Assembly (NCBI RefSeq): GCF_003284935.1
Contig: NZ_QMEV01000005.1
Location: forward strand, 1-64,000
DNA: 64,000 nucleotides
Reading direction: 5' to 3'
Source: Mycobacterium colombiense
Lineage (GTDB): Bacteria; Actinomycetota; Actinomycetes; Mycobacteriales; Mycobacteriaceae
The notes under the pieces are model-generated. The model ran no database searches, had not been told where the DNA came from, and saw only the letters and a list, made by a program, of their open reading frames with translations. Positions 1 through 9,702 of this stretch are shown here, piece after piece. Each line of letters begins with the position of its first letter. The stretch's first letter is position 1. A program made the position numbers and the translations under genes.

Positions 1-180
1 AAACCACAACAAGAGTGTCAAGGATCAACCGGAACCACTCCGTCAACCATCAACCGACTCTGAACAGGGGCACTCTTTTTGTGTGTGACCTCGGGTGATG
101 CTTGACGGATGCGTCTCGGGTGCCGGCGAACCGCGCGGATTGGGCCTTGCGCGGCGATGCCGATGTGTCAGCATGGGAGC

Positions 181-864
181 GTGAACGCACGCCGATTAGC
201 GCGTGTACTGGCTGTCGCGGCGGTGACGGCCTGCACGCCGCCGCTGTGCCCAGCGATCTCCGCGTCCGCCGCGCCCTGCCCCGACGTCGAGGTGACCTTC
301 GCCCGAGGCACCGCCGAGCCGCCCGGTGTCGGCGGGGTCGGACAGGCGTTCATCGACTCGTTACGCACCCAAGTCGGCGGTCGATCCCTCGGGGTGTATC
401 CCGTCAACTACCCCGCGGACGAGGATTTCGCGCCGTCAGCGTCCGCGGGCGCCGGCGACGCGCACGCGCACGTTCAGTCCATGGTGGCCAACTGCCCCAA
501 CACCAAACTCGTGCTCGGCGGCTATTCGCAGGGCGCGATGGTGATCGACCTGATCACCATCGCCCAGGCGCCGATCGCGGGCTTGATCCCGCAGATATTG
601 ACGGCCGACGAGGCCGACCATGTCGCCGCCCTGGCGCTGTTCGGAAATCCGTCGGCCAGGTATCTGGGGGCGCCGGTGAGCGTGGTCAGCCCGTGGTACG
701 GGGCGAAGGCCATCGATCTGTGTGCGCCCGGTGACCCGGTGTGCACACCGGGCGGTCCGTTGGCGCTGCCGTCGCACGACGAGTTGTTCTCGGCGGCGGA
801 TCTGTCGTATCAGGGATCCGGAATGCCAAGTCAGGCCGCCACTTTCGTGGCCGGCCATCTCTGA
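181..864 (+). CDS. Secreted cutinase-like serine esterase (CULP family)
   Basis: Exported cutinase-like esterase/lipase of the alpha/beta hydrolase fold, about 227 residues. I chose the GTG start at 181 (GGGAG just upstream) because it gives a short basic n-region, a hydrophobic core and an Ala-rich cleavage region near residue 31; an ATG at 109 would add 24 residues of unlikely N-terminus. The triad is visible: Ser116 in GGYSQG, Asp185 in CAPGDPVC and His199 in PSHDEL, with paired cysteines as in the family. Mycobacterial cutinase-like proteins hydrolyse short- to medium-chain esters or lipids at the cell surface; the substrate is not predictable. It stands alone, with no operon partner in view. 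Confidence 0.9.
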   Translation: MNARRLARVLAVAAVTACTPPLCPAISASAAPCPDVEVTFARGTAEPPGVGGVGQAFIDSLRTQVGGRSLGVYPVNYPADEDFAPSASAGAGDAHAHVQSMVANCPNTKLVLGGYSQGAMVIDLITIAQAPIAGLIPQILTADEADHVAALALFGNPSARYLGAPVSVVSPWYGAKAIDLCAPGDPVCTPGGPLALPSHDELFSAADLSYQGSGMPSQAATFVAGHL

Positions 865-972
865 GGCCGCCTACCCGACCATCGTGGTGGCGCTCGTTCG
901 TTCGCGCCGCAGCGCATGTCCGAGCGGCGGTCAATGGGATCGAAATCCGCTGCGCCACTGGACGTATCGAGG

Positions 973-1260
973 CTACGACGGCACATACTGCCACACCGCC
1001 TCACCGATTCGAGTCGATGCCGGGCTGCACGACAGTGTGAGCCCGGCGGTGTCCTGCGTGGTCACGTTCGGAACCGAACAATGCCGGCCGGCCAGCGGTC
1101 GATCTACGCACGCGACACCGACGCCGAGGCCGACGAGTCCGGCCGTCGCAACGGAGACCAGCATCAGCCGGGTGTATCCGATTCGTTGATCGCGCGGTCT
1201 TGCGTACGCCCGGTGCGCCATTGTTCCGGACCGCGTTGTCCTGTACCCCGTGTTCCGCAT
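973..1260 (-). CDS. Possible small secreted protein
   Basis: Small reading frame of up to 95 codons. The C-terminal two thirds look like a genuine exported protein: a hydrophobic segment (LMLVSVATAGLVGLGVGVAC) followed by a polar domain with two further cysteines (HCSVP, LSCSP). The N-terminal 30 residues are Arg-rich and doubtful, so translation may begin later, for example at the ATG at 1221 or 1164. No family recognised. It lies alone between the cutinase and a hypothetical gene. Support is compositional only. Confidence 0.4.
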   Translation of the reverse strand: MRNTGYRTTRSGTMAHRAYARPRDQRIGYTRLMLVSVATAGLVGLGVGVACVDRPLAGRHCSVPNVTTQDTAGLTLSCSPASTRIGEAVWQYVPS

Positions 1261-1617
1261 GAGCTTCGCTCCTAAGGAGATGCCTACTTCTCAGACGCTC
1301 TTTCGAGCTGACATCAGATTGCGGCGCGCGCCTTGGCGGATCCTTTATGGATCCTTGAGCCCGACCTGCGGCATCCGGGGCAGTGCTGCAGGTCATGGCG
1401 ATATTCGGAGGGTTTCGGGCACGGCCGCAAAGCCGCCCGAACGGACCATCAGTAACACCGAAGGGCCGTTTCCATACTTTTTGACGAACCCGCAAAATTC
1501 GAAGTCGCCGTCAAAAGTTTGCGGTTTAATCGTTCTGGGAACAGCGTGTCAAAACGAGCAGATGGCGCTTACGGGGAGATCATTACTTAGAGCGTCTTCT
1601 CTTCGAGGGGTTGGCGA
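1261..1617. other. Intergenic stretch without a convincing gene
   Basis: About 350 bases that look less GC-rich than the surroundings, especially 1490-1560. Open frames here are Arg/Pro-rich shadows. It presumably holds the promoter of the hypothetical gene at 1618; I see no confident -10/-35 pair. Confidence 0.5.
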
Positions 1618-2028
1618 ATGGCGTCGAATGACTGGCAGCCGGTGGTGCGCGTCGGGGAGCCGAGGTTCATAGCCGGCGTTGGCAATCGAATCAAAGTGGA
1701 AGTCAAAACAAGGGGTTGGTTGAGCCGCGACTGGCGCTGTTACTTCGGAACGCAGGTCTCGCAGCAACAACTTGATGCCCGCTACGCTTCCTATCCGTGT
1801 TGGGACGAAGTCCAGCGCATCGAGGGGTCGTGCGCCGAGGACGATGCCGAGCGTTACATCGAAATGATCGATGCCGCAATACATTACGCGAACACTAGGC
1901 TGCGCAGCGATGCGCTGCCGGTGACCGTCATGCGGGGAGCGCGAGTGGAGCGGGGAGGCTGTGCGGTGCGGGAGCGCCAGGCCGAACTCGATCAGCTGGC
2001 GAGAAAGTTAGCGAAACCCGAGCTATAG
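1618..2028 (+). CDS. Hypothetical protein, 136 aa
   Basis: Unrecognised cytosolic protein: no signal peptide and no membrane segment. The ATG at 1618 has a good ribosome binding site (GAGGGG, 7 nt spacer). The N-terminal half is rich in beta-type sequence with Trp and Tyr (motifs RGWLSRDWRCYFG and YASYPCWDEVQ); the C-terminal half looks helical and charged. The coding sequence looks less GC-rich and uses more AT-ending codons than its neighbours, which could mean horizontal acquisition. No neighbour suggests a function. Confidence 0.65.
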   Translation: MASNDWQPVVRVGEPRFIAGVGNRIKVEVKTRGWLSRDWRCYFGTQVSQQQLDARYASYPCWDEVQRIEGSCAEDDAERYIEMIDAAIHYANTRLRSDALPVTVMRGARVERGGCAVRERQAELDQLARKLAKPEL

Positions 2029-2478
2029 CGGACCGCGACACGTTCGCGGCGTAGCGGGGCCGGCCCCCAGCACCGGGCCCCGCCCCGTGAGTCGGCGCGC
2101 CACGCGTGGTTTCGACAGGTCGATTCGGCGGTCCGACCGGCGAGGCGTAAACCGTCAGATAACGTTTTGATAAATACAGCATTGCTTGTAGATTCCGATG
2201 TCCGCTTCACGCCCCGCAAAGACTGCGCCTTTGCACGGCGGCGGCCGAAGGGATGCGCGCCCGGCGCGAATGGCGTGCGCCGTCGGACTGGACCCATACG
2301 GCGGACCGCCAGTATCGAATGCCGGGCCTTTTCCTACCGGTTCCCGCTCATCGCCGCTCACACCGGCCGACTTCATGTGCGAGGCGCGAAGTAGTCTTAC
2401 CTCGCCCGTGACGCCGCCGCCGATAACCCGGTGCGCCCAGGCGGCTCCGCCGCCAAGACCCGAAGCCGGAGGTGCCCG
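2029..2478. other. Intergenic region with a GC-rich hairpin
   Basis: No convincing gene. Just after the stop of the hypothetical gene, 2054-2083 can fold into a strong hairpin (GCGGGGCC paired with GGCCCCGC, with a one-base bulge before a further GG/CC pair), a plausible terminator without a T-tract. The remainder has only short frames of shadow composition. The final bases carry the GGAGG ribosome binding site of echA14. Confidence 0.45.
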
Positions 2479-3249
2479 ATGGCCCAGTCCGAACCGATCC
2501 TGTACACCGTCACCGACCGCGTCGCGCTCATCACCGTCAACGATCCCGATCGGCGCAACGCGATCACCGCCGAGTCGTCGGGCCTGCTGCGCGAGGCCGT
2601 CGAGCGGGCCGAAAGCGATCCCGGCGTGCATGCCGTGGTGGTCACCGGGGCCGGCAGGGCGTTCTGCGCGGGCGCAGACCTCAGTGCCCTCGGGGCCGCG
2701 GGCGGCGGGGCCGCCGAGACCGGCTTGCAGCAGCTCTACGACGGCTTCATGGCCGTCGGCGGTTGCCGGCTGCCCACCATTGCCGCCGTCAACGGCGCCG
2801 CGGTCGGGGCCGGTCTGAATCTGGCCCTGGCCGCCGACGTGCGCATCGCCGGACCCGCCGCCGTGTTCGATGCGCGATTCCAGAAGCTCGGGCTGCACCC
2901 GGGCGGGGGCGCCACATGGATGTTCCAGCGGGCGGTCGGCCCGCAGGTGGCGCGGGCGGCGCTGCTGTTCGGCATGCGCTTCGACGCCGACGCCGCCGTG
3001 CGGCACGGCGTGGCGCTGAGCGTCGCCGACGATCCGGTCGCCGCGGCGCTGGAGCTCGCCGCCGGCCCGGCGGCGGCTCCGCGGGACGTGGTGCTGTCCA
3101 CCAAGGCCACCATGCGCGCCACCGTCAGTCCTGGGTCGCTGGACAACGAGCAACACGAGCTCGCCATGCGCGCCGAGCTCGGTCCGCAGTCGTATTCCAT
3201 CCAATCACCGGAATTCGCACAGCGATTGGCCGCCGCGCAACGCCGGTAG
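2479..3249 (+). CDS. echA14: Crotonase-family enoyl-CoA hydratase/isomerase homologue, EchA14-type
   Basis: Crotonase-fold acyl-CoA enzyme of 256 residues, closely like M. tuberculosis EchA14 from its opening MAQSEPIL onward. The ATG at 2479 is preceded by GGAGG; the frame is open further upstream but that part is not protein-like. Oxyanion-hole segments are present ([16 protein letters not shown] and [17 protein letters not shown]). The two glutamates of classical enoyl-CoA hydratases are not conserved: the GGGxEL position reads GAGLNL and the PExxLG position reads RFQKLG. It may therefore catalyse a different crotonase reaction, or none. Single-gene unit, upstream of and in the same direction as a small secreted protein. 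Confidence 0.88.
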   Translation: MAQSEPILYTVTDRVALITVNDPDRRNAITAESSGLLREAVERAESDPGVHAVVVTGAGRAFCAGADLSALGAAGGGAAETGLQQLYDGFMAVGGCRLPTIAAVNGAAVGAGLNLALAADVRIAGPAAVFDARFQKLGLHPGGGATWMFQRAVGPQVARAALLFGMRFDADAAVRHGVALSVADDPVAAALELAAGPAAAPRDVVLSTKATMRATVSPGSLDNEQHELAMRAELGPQSYSIQSPEFAQRLAAAQRR

Positions 3250-3354
3250 GCCTTCCCCCGCACGCGCGCAGGTTGGGATCGGTAGCGCGGTGGGCCAGAT
3301 GCACTGGGCAGCGACGACGCCAACCGACGTGGCGCCCGAGCAAAGGAACGCAGC

Positions 3355-3645
3355 GTGCAGCTTCACCACACCGTCGCCCGGCTTGTCGCCGGAGCCCTGC
3401 TGGCCAGTGGACTCGCCACCGCGGGACTCGCGCTGACCGCGGGTACCGCGAACGCCCAACCGGGGCCAGCCCCACGAGCGCATTGGTGCCCGAATCAGCC
3501 GTGGAACCCTGCGTGGGGTGAGAACAAGTACTGGAACCAGTGCTGGGACACCGACAATCCACCCCCGTACCCGCCCCCGCCGCCGTTTCATCAGCCCAAC
3601 TTCAATTGCGGCCTGTTCTGGTGCCCCGTACCGCCGCACTCCTGA
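3355..3645 (+). CDS. Small secreted Trp/Cys/Pro-rich protein
   Basis: 96-residue exported protein starting at GTG with AAAGGA upstream. Residues 1-34 form a classical signal peptide ending ...AGTANA before QPGP. The mature part, about 60 residues, is unusual: many tryptophans (HWCPNQPW, NPAWGENKYWNQCW), a run of prolines (PPPYPPPPP) and five cysteines that could form disulfides. No enzymatic motif. Small aromatic and Pro-rich secreted proteins are common in mycobacteria but mostly without known function. Confidence 0.8.
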   Translation: MQLHHTVARLVAGALLASGLATAGLALTAGTANAQPGPAPRAHWCPNQPWNPAWGENKYWNQCWDTDNPPPYPPPPPFHQPNFNCGLFWCPVPPHS

Positions 3646-3653
3646 ACCCGAAC

Positions 3654-4823
3654 TCACAAATCGAGCAAAGCCGTTTCCGGTGCCTCGATGAGATCCCTTA
3701 GCTCGCAGACGAATTGGGCGGCTTGCGCACCGTCGGCGATGCGATGGTCGAACACACATGTCAACGACATGGTCGGACGCACCACGATTTCGCCGCCCCG
3801 GACGACGGGCCGGGGCTTGATCGCTCCCATGCCGAGGATGGCGGCCTCGGGATGGTTGATCACCGGCACACCGTCGTCCACGCCCAGCGCCCCGAAGTTC
3901 GTCACGGTGAAGGTCGAGCCCCGCAACTCCCCCGGCCCGAGGCCGCCCGCACGCGCGCCGGCGATCAATTCGGCCGCCTTGGTTGCCAGTTCGCGGGTCG
4001 TCATGGTGTGGGCATCGGCGATTACGGGCACGAGCAAGCCACGTGAGGTGGCCGCCGCGATGCCCAGATGCACCCGATGCTCGACGCGCACCTGCGGTCC
4101 CTGCGGCGAGTCGACCCACGTCGCATTCAACAGCTCGTTGTGCCGCAACGCGATGACCAACAATCGCAACGTGAGGACGAACGGCGTCATGGTCTCCTGA
4201 TCCGCACGGAACGCGTCAGACAACCGCAGCAACTCCGCGCAGTCGACCTCGACACCGACCTTCGCCGGCGGAATCTCCCTGTGCGACAGCGTCATCTTCT
4301 CCGCCATCCGGGCCTGCACACCCCGGACCGGCCGCGCGTCGGCGCCGTTCCCATTGCCACCGGCGGCCGACAGCACGTCCTCCCGGGTGATGATCGCGCC
4401 CGCGCGATGCTGCACCGAGTTGAGATCCACCATCAGCTCTTTGGCCAGCTTGCGCACCGGAGGCGCGGCCAGCGGACGGGTGGTGCGCCGGCTGACGTCG
4501 ATGCCGGAGTCAGCGCCGTAACCGACCAGCGTGGGTGCCGCCGTCTCGGCGGCCGGTGCATCACCGCCGAGCGGCGCGGTGTCGATCCGCAGCAGCACCG
4601 CCCCCACGTCGAGCACATCGCCCTCGGCGCCGTTCCTTTCGACGATCCGACCCGCGTAGGGGCTGGGGATCTCCACTTCGGCCTTGGCCGTCTCCACCGT
4701 GCACAGCACCTGGTTGAGCTCGACGTCCTCTCCCACCGCCACGTGCCACTGCGTCACCGTGACTTCTTCCAGGCCCTCCCCGAGGTCGGGAACCCGAAAC
4801 GACTTGATCGGATCCTCGCTCAC
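3654..4823 (-). CDS. bkdC: Branched-chain 2-oxoacid dehydrogenase E2 (lipoamide acyltransferase)
   Basis: E2 core of the branched-chain keto acid dehydrogenase complex, 389 aa; it transfers the acyl group from E1 to CoA through a lipoyl arm. Order: N-terminal lipoyl domain with the lipoyl Lys47 in [12 protein letters not shown], a peripheral-subunit-binding domain ([12 protein letters not shown], about residues 140-175), then the acyltransferase domain ending with the catalytic DHRIADG (His360, Asp364). The GTG start at 4823 overlaps the bkdB stop by 4 nt (GTGA), so the two are probably translationally coupled. Last gene of bkdABC. No E3 (lipoamide dehydrogenase) gene is nearby, so E3 must come from elsewhere. 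Confidence 0.93.
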   Translation of the reverse strand: MSEDPIKSFRVPDLGEGLEEVTVTQWHVAVGEDVELNQVLCTVETAKAEVEIPSPYAGRIVERNGAEGDVLDVGAVLLRIDTAPLGGDAPAAETAAPTLVGYGADSGIDVSRRTTRPLAAPPVRKLAKELMVDLNSVQHRAGAIITREDVLSAAGGNGNGADARPVRGVQARMAEKMTLSHREIPPAKVGVEVDCAELLRLSDAFRADQETMTPFVLTLRLLVIALRHNELLNATWVDSPQGPQVRVEHRVHLGIAAATSRGLLVPVIADAHTMTTRELATKAAELIAGARAGGLGPGELRGSTFTVTNFGALGVDDGVPVINHPEAAILGMGAIKPRPVVRGGEIVVRPTMSLTCVFDHRIADGAQAAQFVCELRDLIEAPETALLDL

Positions 4824-5875
4824 GGCTGCTCCAGCACGCGCTCGACGCAATCCAGTAGCCGGTCGGGGCCCGGCAACCACCACTTCTCCAGCCGCGCCGG
4901 CGGGTATGGGGTATCGAAGCCGCACGCGCGCAACACCGGCGCCTCCAGCTCGTAGAACAACTCCTCCTGAATTCGGGCGGCCAACCCCGCGCCGTATCCC
5001 AGGCTCCGCGGGCCCTCGTGCATCACCACGCAGCGTCCGGTCCGGTGGATCGACGCCGCGACGGTATCGAAGTCCAGCGGCACCAGCGAGCGCAGGTCGA
5101 TGACGTCCAGGCTCCAACCGCGTTGCCGCTGAGCCTCTTCGGCGGCACCGACGGCCGTGCCGACCAGGCTGCCGTACGTCACGACGGTGACGTCGGTGCC
5201 CGGGCGGCGCACCATCGCCCGCCCGATCGGTGGTTCCGGCCGGGTGACATCAACCAGGCCGCGACCCTGGTAGCGGCGCTTCGGCTCCAAGTACATGACC
5301 GGGTCCGGGCAACTGATCGCGTGCCGCAGCAGCCAATACGCGTCGGCGGGGCTGGACGGCACCACCACCTTCAGGCCGGCGGTGTGCGCCCAGTACGACT
5401 CGGTGGAATCCGAATGATGCTCTGCCGCACCGATTCCTCCGAACGAGGGGATGCGCACCGTCACGGGCATGTTGATTTCGCCGCGGGTGCGGGTGCGGTA
5501 CTTCGCCAGGTGGCTGACCACCTGATCGAAGGCCGGGTAGGAAAACCCGTCGAACTGGATCTCGGGAACAGGCACGAAGCCGCGCAACGCCAGCCCCACC
5601 GCGATCCCGATGATGGCGGACTCCGCCAGCGGCGTGTCGAAGCAGCGGGCTTCGCCGAACGCCGCGGCCAGCCCCTCGGTGACCCGAAACACGCCGCCCT
5701 CAACGGAGACGTCCTCGCCGAACACCAGCACCCGGTCGTCGGCGGCCATCGCGTCGTGCAGGGCGCGGTTGAGCGCCTGCACCATGGTCAACGACTGCGC
5801 GCCCAGCGCGACGTTCTCCAGTGCCGCGGTGAGTGTCTCGTCGTGGCCGGCCGGGCGATCAGCGAGCTGGGTCAT
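4820..5875 (-). CDS. bkdB: Branched-chain 2-oxoacid dehydrogenase E1 beta subunit
   Basis: 351-residue beta subunit of the thiamine-diphosphate-dependent E1, paired with BkdA as an alpha2beta2 decarboxylase for keto acids from Leu, Ile and Val. Family hallmarks: [18 protein letters not shown] near the N-terminus, the [15 protein letters not shown] segment and a C-terminal transketolase domain ([30 protein letters not shown]). Length is typical. The ATG lies 9 nt after the bkdA stop, and the gene end overlaps bkdC by 4 nt. Confidence 0.93.
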   Translation of the reverse strand: MTQLADRPAGHDETLTAALENVALGAQSLTMVQALNRALHDAMAADDRVLVFGEDVSVEGGVFRVTEGLAAAFGEARCFDTPLAESAIIGIAVGLALRGFVPVPEIQFDGFSYPAFDQVVSHLAKYRTRTRGEINMPVTVRIPSFGGIGAAEHHSDSTESYWAHTAGLKVVVPSSPADAYWLLRHAISCPDPVMYLEPKRRYQGRGLVDVTRPEPPIGRAMVRRPGTDVTVVTYGSLVGTAVGAAEEAQRQRGWSLDVIDLRSLVPLDFDTVAASIHRTGRCVVMHEGPRSLGYGAGLAARIQEELFYELEAPVLRACGFDTPYPPARLEKWWLPGPDRLLDCVERVLEQP

Positions 5876-5884
5876 GGACGCCTC

Positions 5885-6976
5885 TCAATCGCTTCGGTCG
5901 AGTTCGGCCCGCAGCTGTTGCCGCTGCGCCTGTAGTCCCGGCGTGATTTCGGCGTACACCGAGGTGAACACCTCGTCGATGTCGAAGTCCGGCGCGTCGA
6001 ACACCGCGTCGCGCAATTCGGCCCGCATCCTCTTCGCCCGGGCCGCAACGCGTTCCTCCAACCGGTCCGTCCACAGGCCCTGGCCCTGCAAGTAGCTGCG
6101 GTAGCGCCCGATCGGTTCCAGCGCTGCCCAGCGGTCGACTTCCTCTTGCGTCCGGTATCGGCTCGGGTCGTCGGATGTGGTGTGCGGGGCCAGGCGGTAG
6201 GTGACCGCCTCGATCAACGTCGGCCCGCCGCCGGCCCGGGCGCGGGCGGCCGCCTCGGCCGTCACCGCATAGCAGGCGAGAACGTCATTGCCGTCCACCC
6301 GGATTCCGGGCATTCCGTAGCCAATCGCCTTGTGCGCCAGCGACGGTGCGGCGGTCTGCCTGGATATCGGCATCGAGATCGCCCACTGGTTGTTCTGCAC
6401 GAAGAACAGGCAGGGCGTGGCGAACACGGCCGCGAAGTTCAGCGCCTCGTGCACGTCTCCCACACTGGTGGCGCCGTCGCCGAGGAAGGCCACCGTCACC
6501 GAATCCTCGCCGAGGCGTTGGGCAGCCATCGCCGCGCCCACGGCGTGCAGGGTCTGGGTGCCGATCGGGATCGACAGCGGCGCACAGCATTTCTTGGTGA
6601 AATCAAGGCCGCCATGCCACGTTCCGCGCCACGCCGCCCCCACATGCCCGGGCGGGATGCCGCGCACCAAAAACGCGCCCAGTTCCCGATATTGGGGGAA
6701 CAACCAATCCGTCTTGCGCAGGCACGCCGCGGCGCCGACCTGGGCGGCCTCCTGACCGCGGCACGACGCGAACAGCCCCAGTTCCCCTTGCCGCTTGAGG
6801 TTGACGAATTCGCCGTCCAGCTCCCGGGTGACCACCATCATCTCGTAGAGCCAGCTCAGCGTTTCTGCGGGAAGCTCACGGCTGTAGCGATGTTCGGGCG
6901 TCGGTGTGCCATCGGGCGCGACGAGTTGCACCGGTTCCAGGTCGACAGCCATCGGCACCGAAGACATCTGCGCCAC
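5885..6976 (-). CDS. bkdA: Branched-chain 2-oxoacid dehydrogenase E1 alpha subunit
   Basis: Thiamine-diphosphate-binding alpha subunit of E1 (about 363 aa). The ThDP motif is clear: GDGATSVGD starting at residue 166 and the closing NN at 195-196. The phosphorylation-loop region typical of E1 alpha follows (YRLAPHTTSDDPSRYR). I placed the start at GTG 6976, since GAGGAAGG lies just upstream, but ATG 6967 or 6952 are possible. First gene of bkdABC. The 241-bp gap to citE suggests the bkd genes may have their own promoter as well as read-through from the accD1 operon. Confidence 0.92.
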   Translation of the reverse strand: MAQMSSVPMAVDLEPVQLVAPDGTPTPEHRYSRELPAETLSWLYEMMVVTRELDGEFVNLKRQGELGLFASCRGQEAAQVGAAACLRKTDWLFPQYRELGAFLVRGIPPGHVGAAWRGTWHGGLDFTKKCCAPLSIPIGTQTLHAVGAAMAAQRLGEDSVTVAFLGDGATSVGDVHEALNFAAVFATPCLFFVQNNQWAISMPISRQTAAPSLAHKAIGYGMPGIRVDGNDVLACYAVTAEAAARARAGGGPTLIEAVTYRLAPHTTSDDPSRYRTQEEVDRWAALEPIGRYRSYLQGQGLWTDRLEERVAARAKRMRAELRDAVFDAPDFDIDEVFTSVYAEITPGLQAQRQQLRAELDRSD

Positions 6977-7217
6977 ACCGCCTTCCTCGCCGGGTGCCGC
7001 GTGGCCCGATGAGCCACAGCGGGTCCCGGCAAACGATCAGCCGGGGTCCACCGCGAGCGGGAGTCGATCGCCAGTTACACGAAAGGCTTCGCTCGCCGCG
7101 ACACTGACGTACCCACCATTATGCGCTCAAACGGGAAGAGACCGCGTTGATTGCGAAGACGGCGCAACGTGTCGCGCTTCGGCGCGCGTCCCCTCGCCCG
7201 GGCGGTTCGCGGCGTCG
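6977..7217. other. Intergenic region between citE and bkdA
   Basis: 241 bases with no gene. It would contain a bkdABC promoter if these genes are not only transcribed from the accD1 promoter. I do not see here the GAGTTAAT-type palindromes found upstream of accD1. One frame across it is a shadow of citE extending outward. Confidence 0.4.
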
Positions 7218-8039
7218 TCAGTCGGGGACGGTCTCGCCCGCCCTGCGCAACGTCATCTGCGCGTGCTTGAGCACCGGAGAGTCGACCATCTGGCCCTCGA
7301 ACGCGAAGACGCCGCGTTCGGACCGCGCCGCCGTCAGCACCCGTCGCGCCCAGTCCAGTCGCTCCTCGCTGGGGCGGTACGCCTCGCGCACCACCGGAAT
7401 CTGGCTCGGGTGGATGCACACCGTTCCGCCGAAACCCAGCGCGACGGCGTCCTCGGCCTCGGCCCGCAGGCCATCGAGGTCCCGGATGTCCAGGTGCACG
7501 GCGTCGAGCGCGACCCGGCCGAAGGTGGACGCCGTGAGCAGTGCCGTCGACCGCACGTGATGCGCGACGTCGCGATAGGTGCCGTCGGCCTTACGGCTGG
7601 AGCTGCCGCCGAGCGTGGCGACCAGATCCTCGGCGCCCCACATCAGCGCGACGGTGCCCGGCGCCGCCGCGATTTCGGTGGCGAACACCGCGCCACGCGG
7701 CGTCTCCAGTAGCGCGATCACATCGCGGGGCGCGAGCGCCGTCACCTGCGCTGCCGATTCCGTCTTGGACAGCATCACGGTGGTGTAGGCGGTGCCGGCC
7801 AGGGCCTCGATGTCCAGCGGATATTCCGCGGTGTCTGCGGCGTTGACCCGCACCACCGTGCGCTCGGGGTCCAGCGGCGTCTCCTGCAAGGCCTTGCGCG
7901 CCGCGGGCTTATCCGCCTCCGCCACACCGTCCTCGAGGTCGAGGATCACCACGTCGGCGGCAGCGGCGGCCTTGGCGAAACGCTCGGGCCGGTCGGCCGG
8001 GCAGAACAACCATCCAGGGCCGGCGGCATGCAGGTTCAC
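7218..8039 (-). CDS. citE: CitE-like acyl-CoA lyase (HpcH/HpaI family), Rv2498c-type
   Basis: 273-residue TIM-barrel lyase with the Mg-binding signature [15 protein letters not shown] and the [12 protein letters not shown] and [14 protein letters not shown] segments. The M. tuberculosis orthologue is not part of a citrate lyase but a beta-hydroxyacyl-CoA lyase linked to leucine catabolism and itaconate breakdown, which fits the isovaleryl-CoA dehydrogenase and methylcrotonyl-CoA carboxylase-type genes upstream. The GTG start at 8039 overlaps the preceding stop by 4 nt (GTGA). No citF or citD partner is present, as expected for the stand-alone form. Confidence 0.9.
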   Translation of the reverse strand: MNLHAAGPGWLFCPADRPERFAKAAAAADVVILDLEDGVAEADKPAARKALQETPLDPERTVVRVNAADTAEYPLDIEALAGTAYTTVMLSKTESAAQVTALAPRDVIALLETPRGAVFATEIAAAPGTVALMWGAEDLVATLGGSSSRKADGTYRDVAHHVRSTALLTASTFGRVALDAVHLDIRDLDGLRAEAEDAVALGFGGTVCIHPSQIPVVREAYRPSEERLDWARRVLTAARSERGVFAFEGQMVDSPVLKHAQMTLRRAGETVPD

Positions 8040-8539
8040 TTGGCCTCCTGGTCGGCCGGGCGTTTTTGCACCAGCGTGGTGCGCACCGCGCGCGCGACGA
8101 CGTCGCCGTGCTGATTGCGTCCCGTGTGCTCGAGGGTGACGATGCCCTCGCCGGGGCGGCTCTTCGATTCGCGCTTGGCCGTGCAGACGGTCTCGGCGTA
8201 CAGGGTGTCCCCGTGGAACACCGGCTTGGGGAAGGACACCTCGGAGAAGCCCAGGTTGGCCACGATGGTGCCGAGCGTCAGCTGCGACACCGACAGCCCC
8301 ACCAGCGTGGAGAGGGTGAACATGGAGTTGACCAGCCGCTCGCCGCGAAAGCCCGGCTGCTCGGCCGCCCACGCCGCGTCGAGGTGCAGCGACTGGGTGT
8401 TCATGGTGAGCGTGGTGAACAAGACGTTGTCGGCCTCGGTGATCGTGCGGCCGGGGCGGTGCAAGTAGGTGGTGCCGATCTCGAACTCGTCAAACCACAA
8501 GCCCCGCTGGACAACCGACTTGCCGCCTTGGTCGGTCAC
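8036..8539 (-). CDS. MaoC-like hotdog-fold acyl-CoA hydratase (Rv2499c-type)
   Basis: 167-residue hotdog-fold protein. The GTG at 8539 overlaps the fadE19 stop by 4 nt (GTGA), so the longer open frame upstream is not used. Recognisable segments: [32 protein letters not shown] and [19 protein letters not shown], as in MaoC-type (R)-specific hydratases. The M. tuberculosis orthologue has been connected with itaconyl-CoA hydration; a hydration step next to citE also fits the leucine route. Part of the accD1-accA1-fadE19-hydratase-citE operon. Confidence 0.87.
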   Translation of the reverse strand: MTDQGGKSVVQRGLWFDEFEIGTTYLHRPGRTITEADNVLFTTLTMNTQSLHLDAAWAAEQPGFRGERLVNSMFTLSTLVGLSVSQLTLGTIVANLGFSEVSFPKPVFHGDTLYAETVCTAKRESKSRPGEGIVTLEHTGRNQHGDVVARAVRTTLVQKRPADQEAK

Positions 8540-9702
8540 GAGAGCCCCAGCGATCGCGCGATGAGCATCAGCTGCACTTCGGTGGTCCCTTCGCCGATTT
8601 CGAGGATCTTGCTGTCGCGGTAGTGCCGGGCGACCGGATATTCGTTCATGAAGCCGTAGCCGCCGTGAATCTGCGTAGCGTCGCGGGCGTTGTCCATCGC
8701 GGCTTCCGAGGCGATCATTTTCGCGATTGCCGCCTCCTTCTTGAAGGGCTTGCCCGCCAACATCTTTGCAGCCGCATCGTAGTAGGCCGTGCGGGCCACA
8801 TGGGCACGCGCCTCCATCCGCGCAATCTTGAAACTGATCGCCTGGTAGGCGCCGATCGGTTGGCCGAACGCCTGTCGTTCCTTGGCGTACTTGACGCTTT
8901 CGTCGACGCAGCCCTGCGCCGCGCCGGTCGCCAGCGCGGCGATCGCGATGCGGCCCTCGTCCAGGATCGACAGGAAGCCCGAGTAGCCGGTGCCGCGCGC
9001 ACCCAACAGGTTCTCCTGCGGGACGCGTACGTCGTCGAAGCTCAACGGGTGGGTGTCCGACGCGTTCCAACCGACCTTGCTGTACACCGGCTCGACGGTG
9101 AATCCGGGTGTGCCGCTGGGCACGATGATCGATGAGATCTCTTTTTTGCCGTTCGCGTTGGTTCCGGTGACGGCGGTGACGGTGACCAGTGAGGTGATGT
9201 CGGTGCCGGAGTTGGTGATGAACTGCTTACTGCCGTTGATCACCCACTCGCCGTCGTCGAGCCGGGCGGTGGTGCGGGTGCCTCCCGCGTCCGACCCCGC
9301 CCCGGGTTCGGTCAGCCCGAAACCGGCCAGCGCCCGCCCGGCGGTCAGGTCCGGCAGCCACTTCTGCTTCTGCTCTTCGGTGCCGAACCGGTAGATGGGC
9401 ATCGCGCCGAGGCTGGCGCCGGCCTCCAGGGTGATGGCCACCGACTGATCGACCTTGCCGAGTTCCTCGAGCGCCAGCGACAGCGCGAAGTAGTCGCCGC
9501 CCATGCCGCCGTACTCCTCGGGGAACGGCAACCCGAACAGGCCCATCTCCCCCATCTTGGCGACGACCTCGTACGGGAAGCTGTGTTCCTCATCGTGTTT
9601 CGCCGACACCGGAGCGACGACGGTGCGCGCGAACTCGGCCACCGTGTCGCGCAGGTCCTGATATTCCTTGGGTAGGGTCCCCGCGGTAATGGATGTGGTC
9701 AT
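8536..9702 (-). CDS. fadE19: Acyl-CoA dehydrogenase FadE19 (isovaleryl-CoA dehydrogenase type)
   Basis: FAD-dependent acyl-CoA dehydrogenase of 388 aa, full length. N-terminal helical domain, the substrate/FAD strand [18 protein letters not shown], a middle beta domain, then the C-terminal helical domain with [19 protein letters not shown] and the [10 protein letters not shown] segment. In this operon it most likely oxidises isovaleryl-CoA or another short branched acyl-CoA produced by the Bkd complex. Its ATG overlaps the accA1 stop (ATGA). Electrons would pass to electron-transfer flavoprotein encoded elsewhere. Confidence 0.9.
   Translation of the reverse strand: MTTSITAGTLPKEYQDLRDTVAEFARTVVAPVSAKHDEEHSFPYEVVAKMGEMGLFGLPFPEEYGGMGGDYFALSLALEELGKVDQSVAITLEAGASLGAMPIYRFGTEEQKQKWLPDLTAGRALAGFGLTEPGAGSDAGGTRTTARLDDGEWVINGSKQFITNSGTDITSLVTVTAVTGTNANGKKEISSIIVPSGTPGFTVEPVYSKVGWNASDTHPLSFDDVRVPQENLLGARGTGYSGFLSILDEGRIAIAALATGAAQGCVDESVKYAKERQAFGQPIGAYQAISFKIARMEARAHVARTAYYDAAAKMLAGKPFKKEAAIAKMIASEAAMDNARDATQIHGGYGFMNEYPVARHYRDSKILEIGEGTTEVQLMLIARSLGLS

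Noticed and set aside
1..180. Distant AAGAGTG / CACTCTT pairing followed by a T run before the cutinase gene
   Set aside because: The arms are more than 50 nt apart with no intervening stem; too weak to call a terminator.
1001..1495. 164-codon minus-strand frame upstream of the hypothetical gene
   Set aside because: Arg-rich and lacks hydrophobic core or motifs; overlaps a better candidate at 973-1260.
2155..3204. 349-codon minus-strand frame over echA14
   Set aside because: Shadow of the crotonase gene with Gly/Arg/His-rich composition and no domain.
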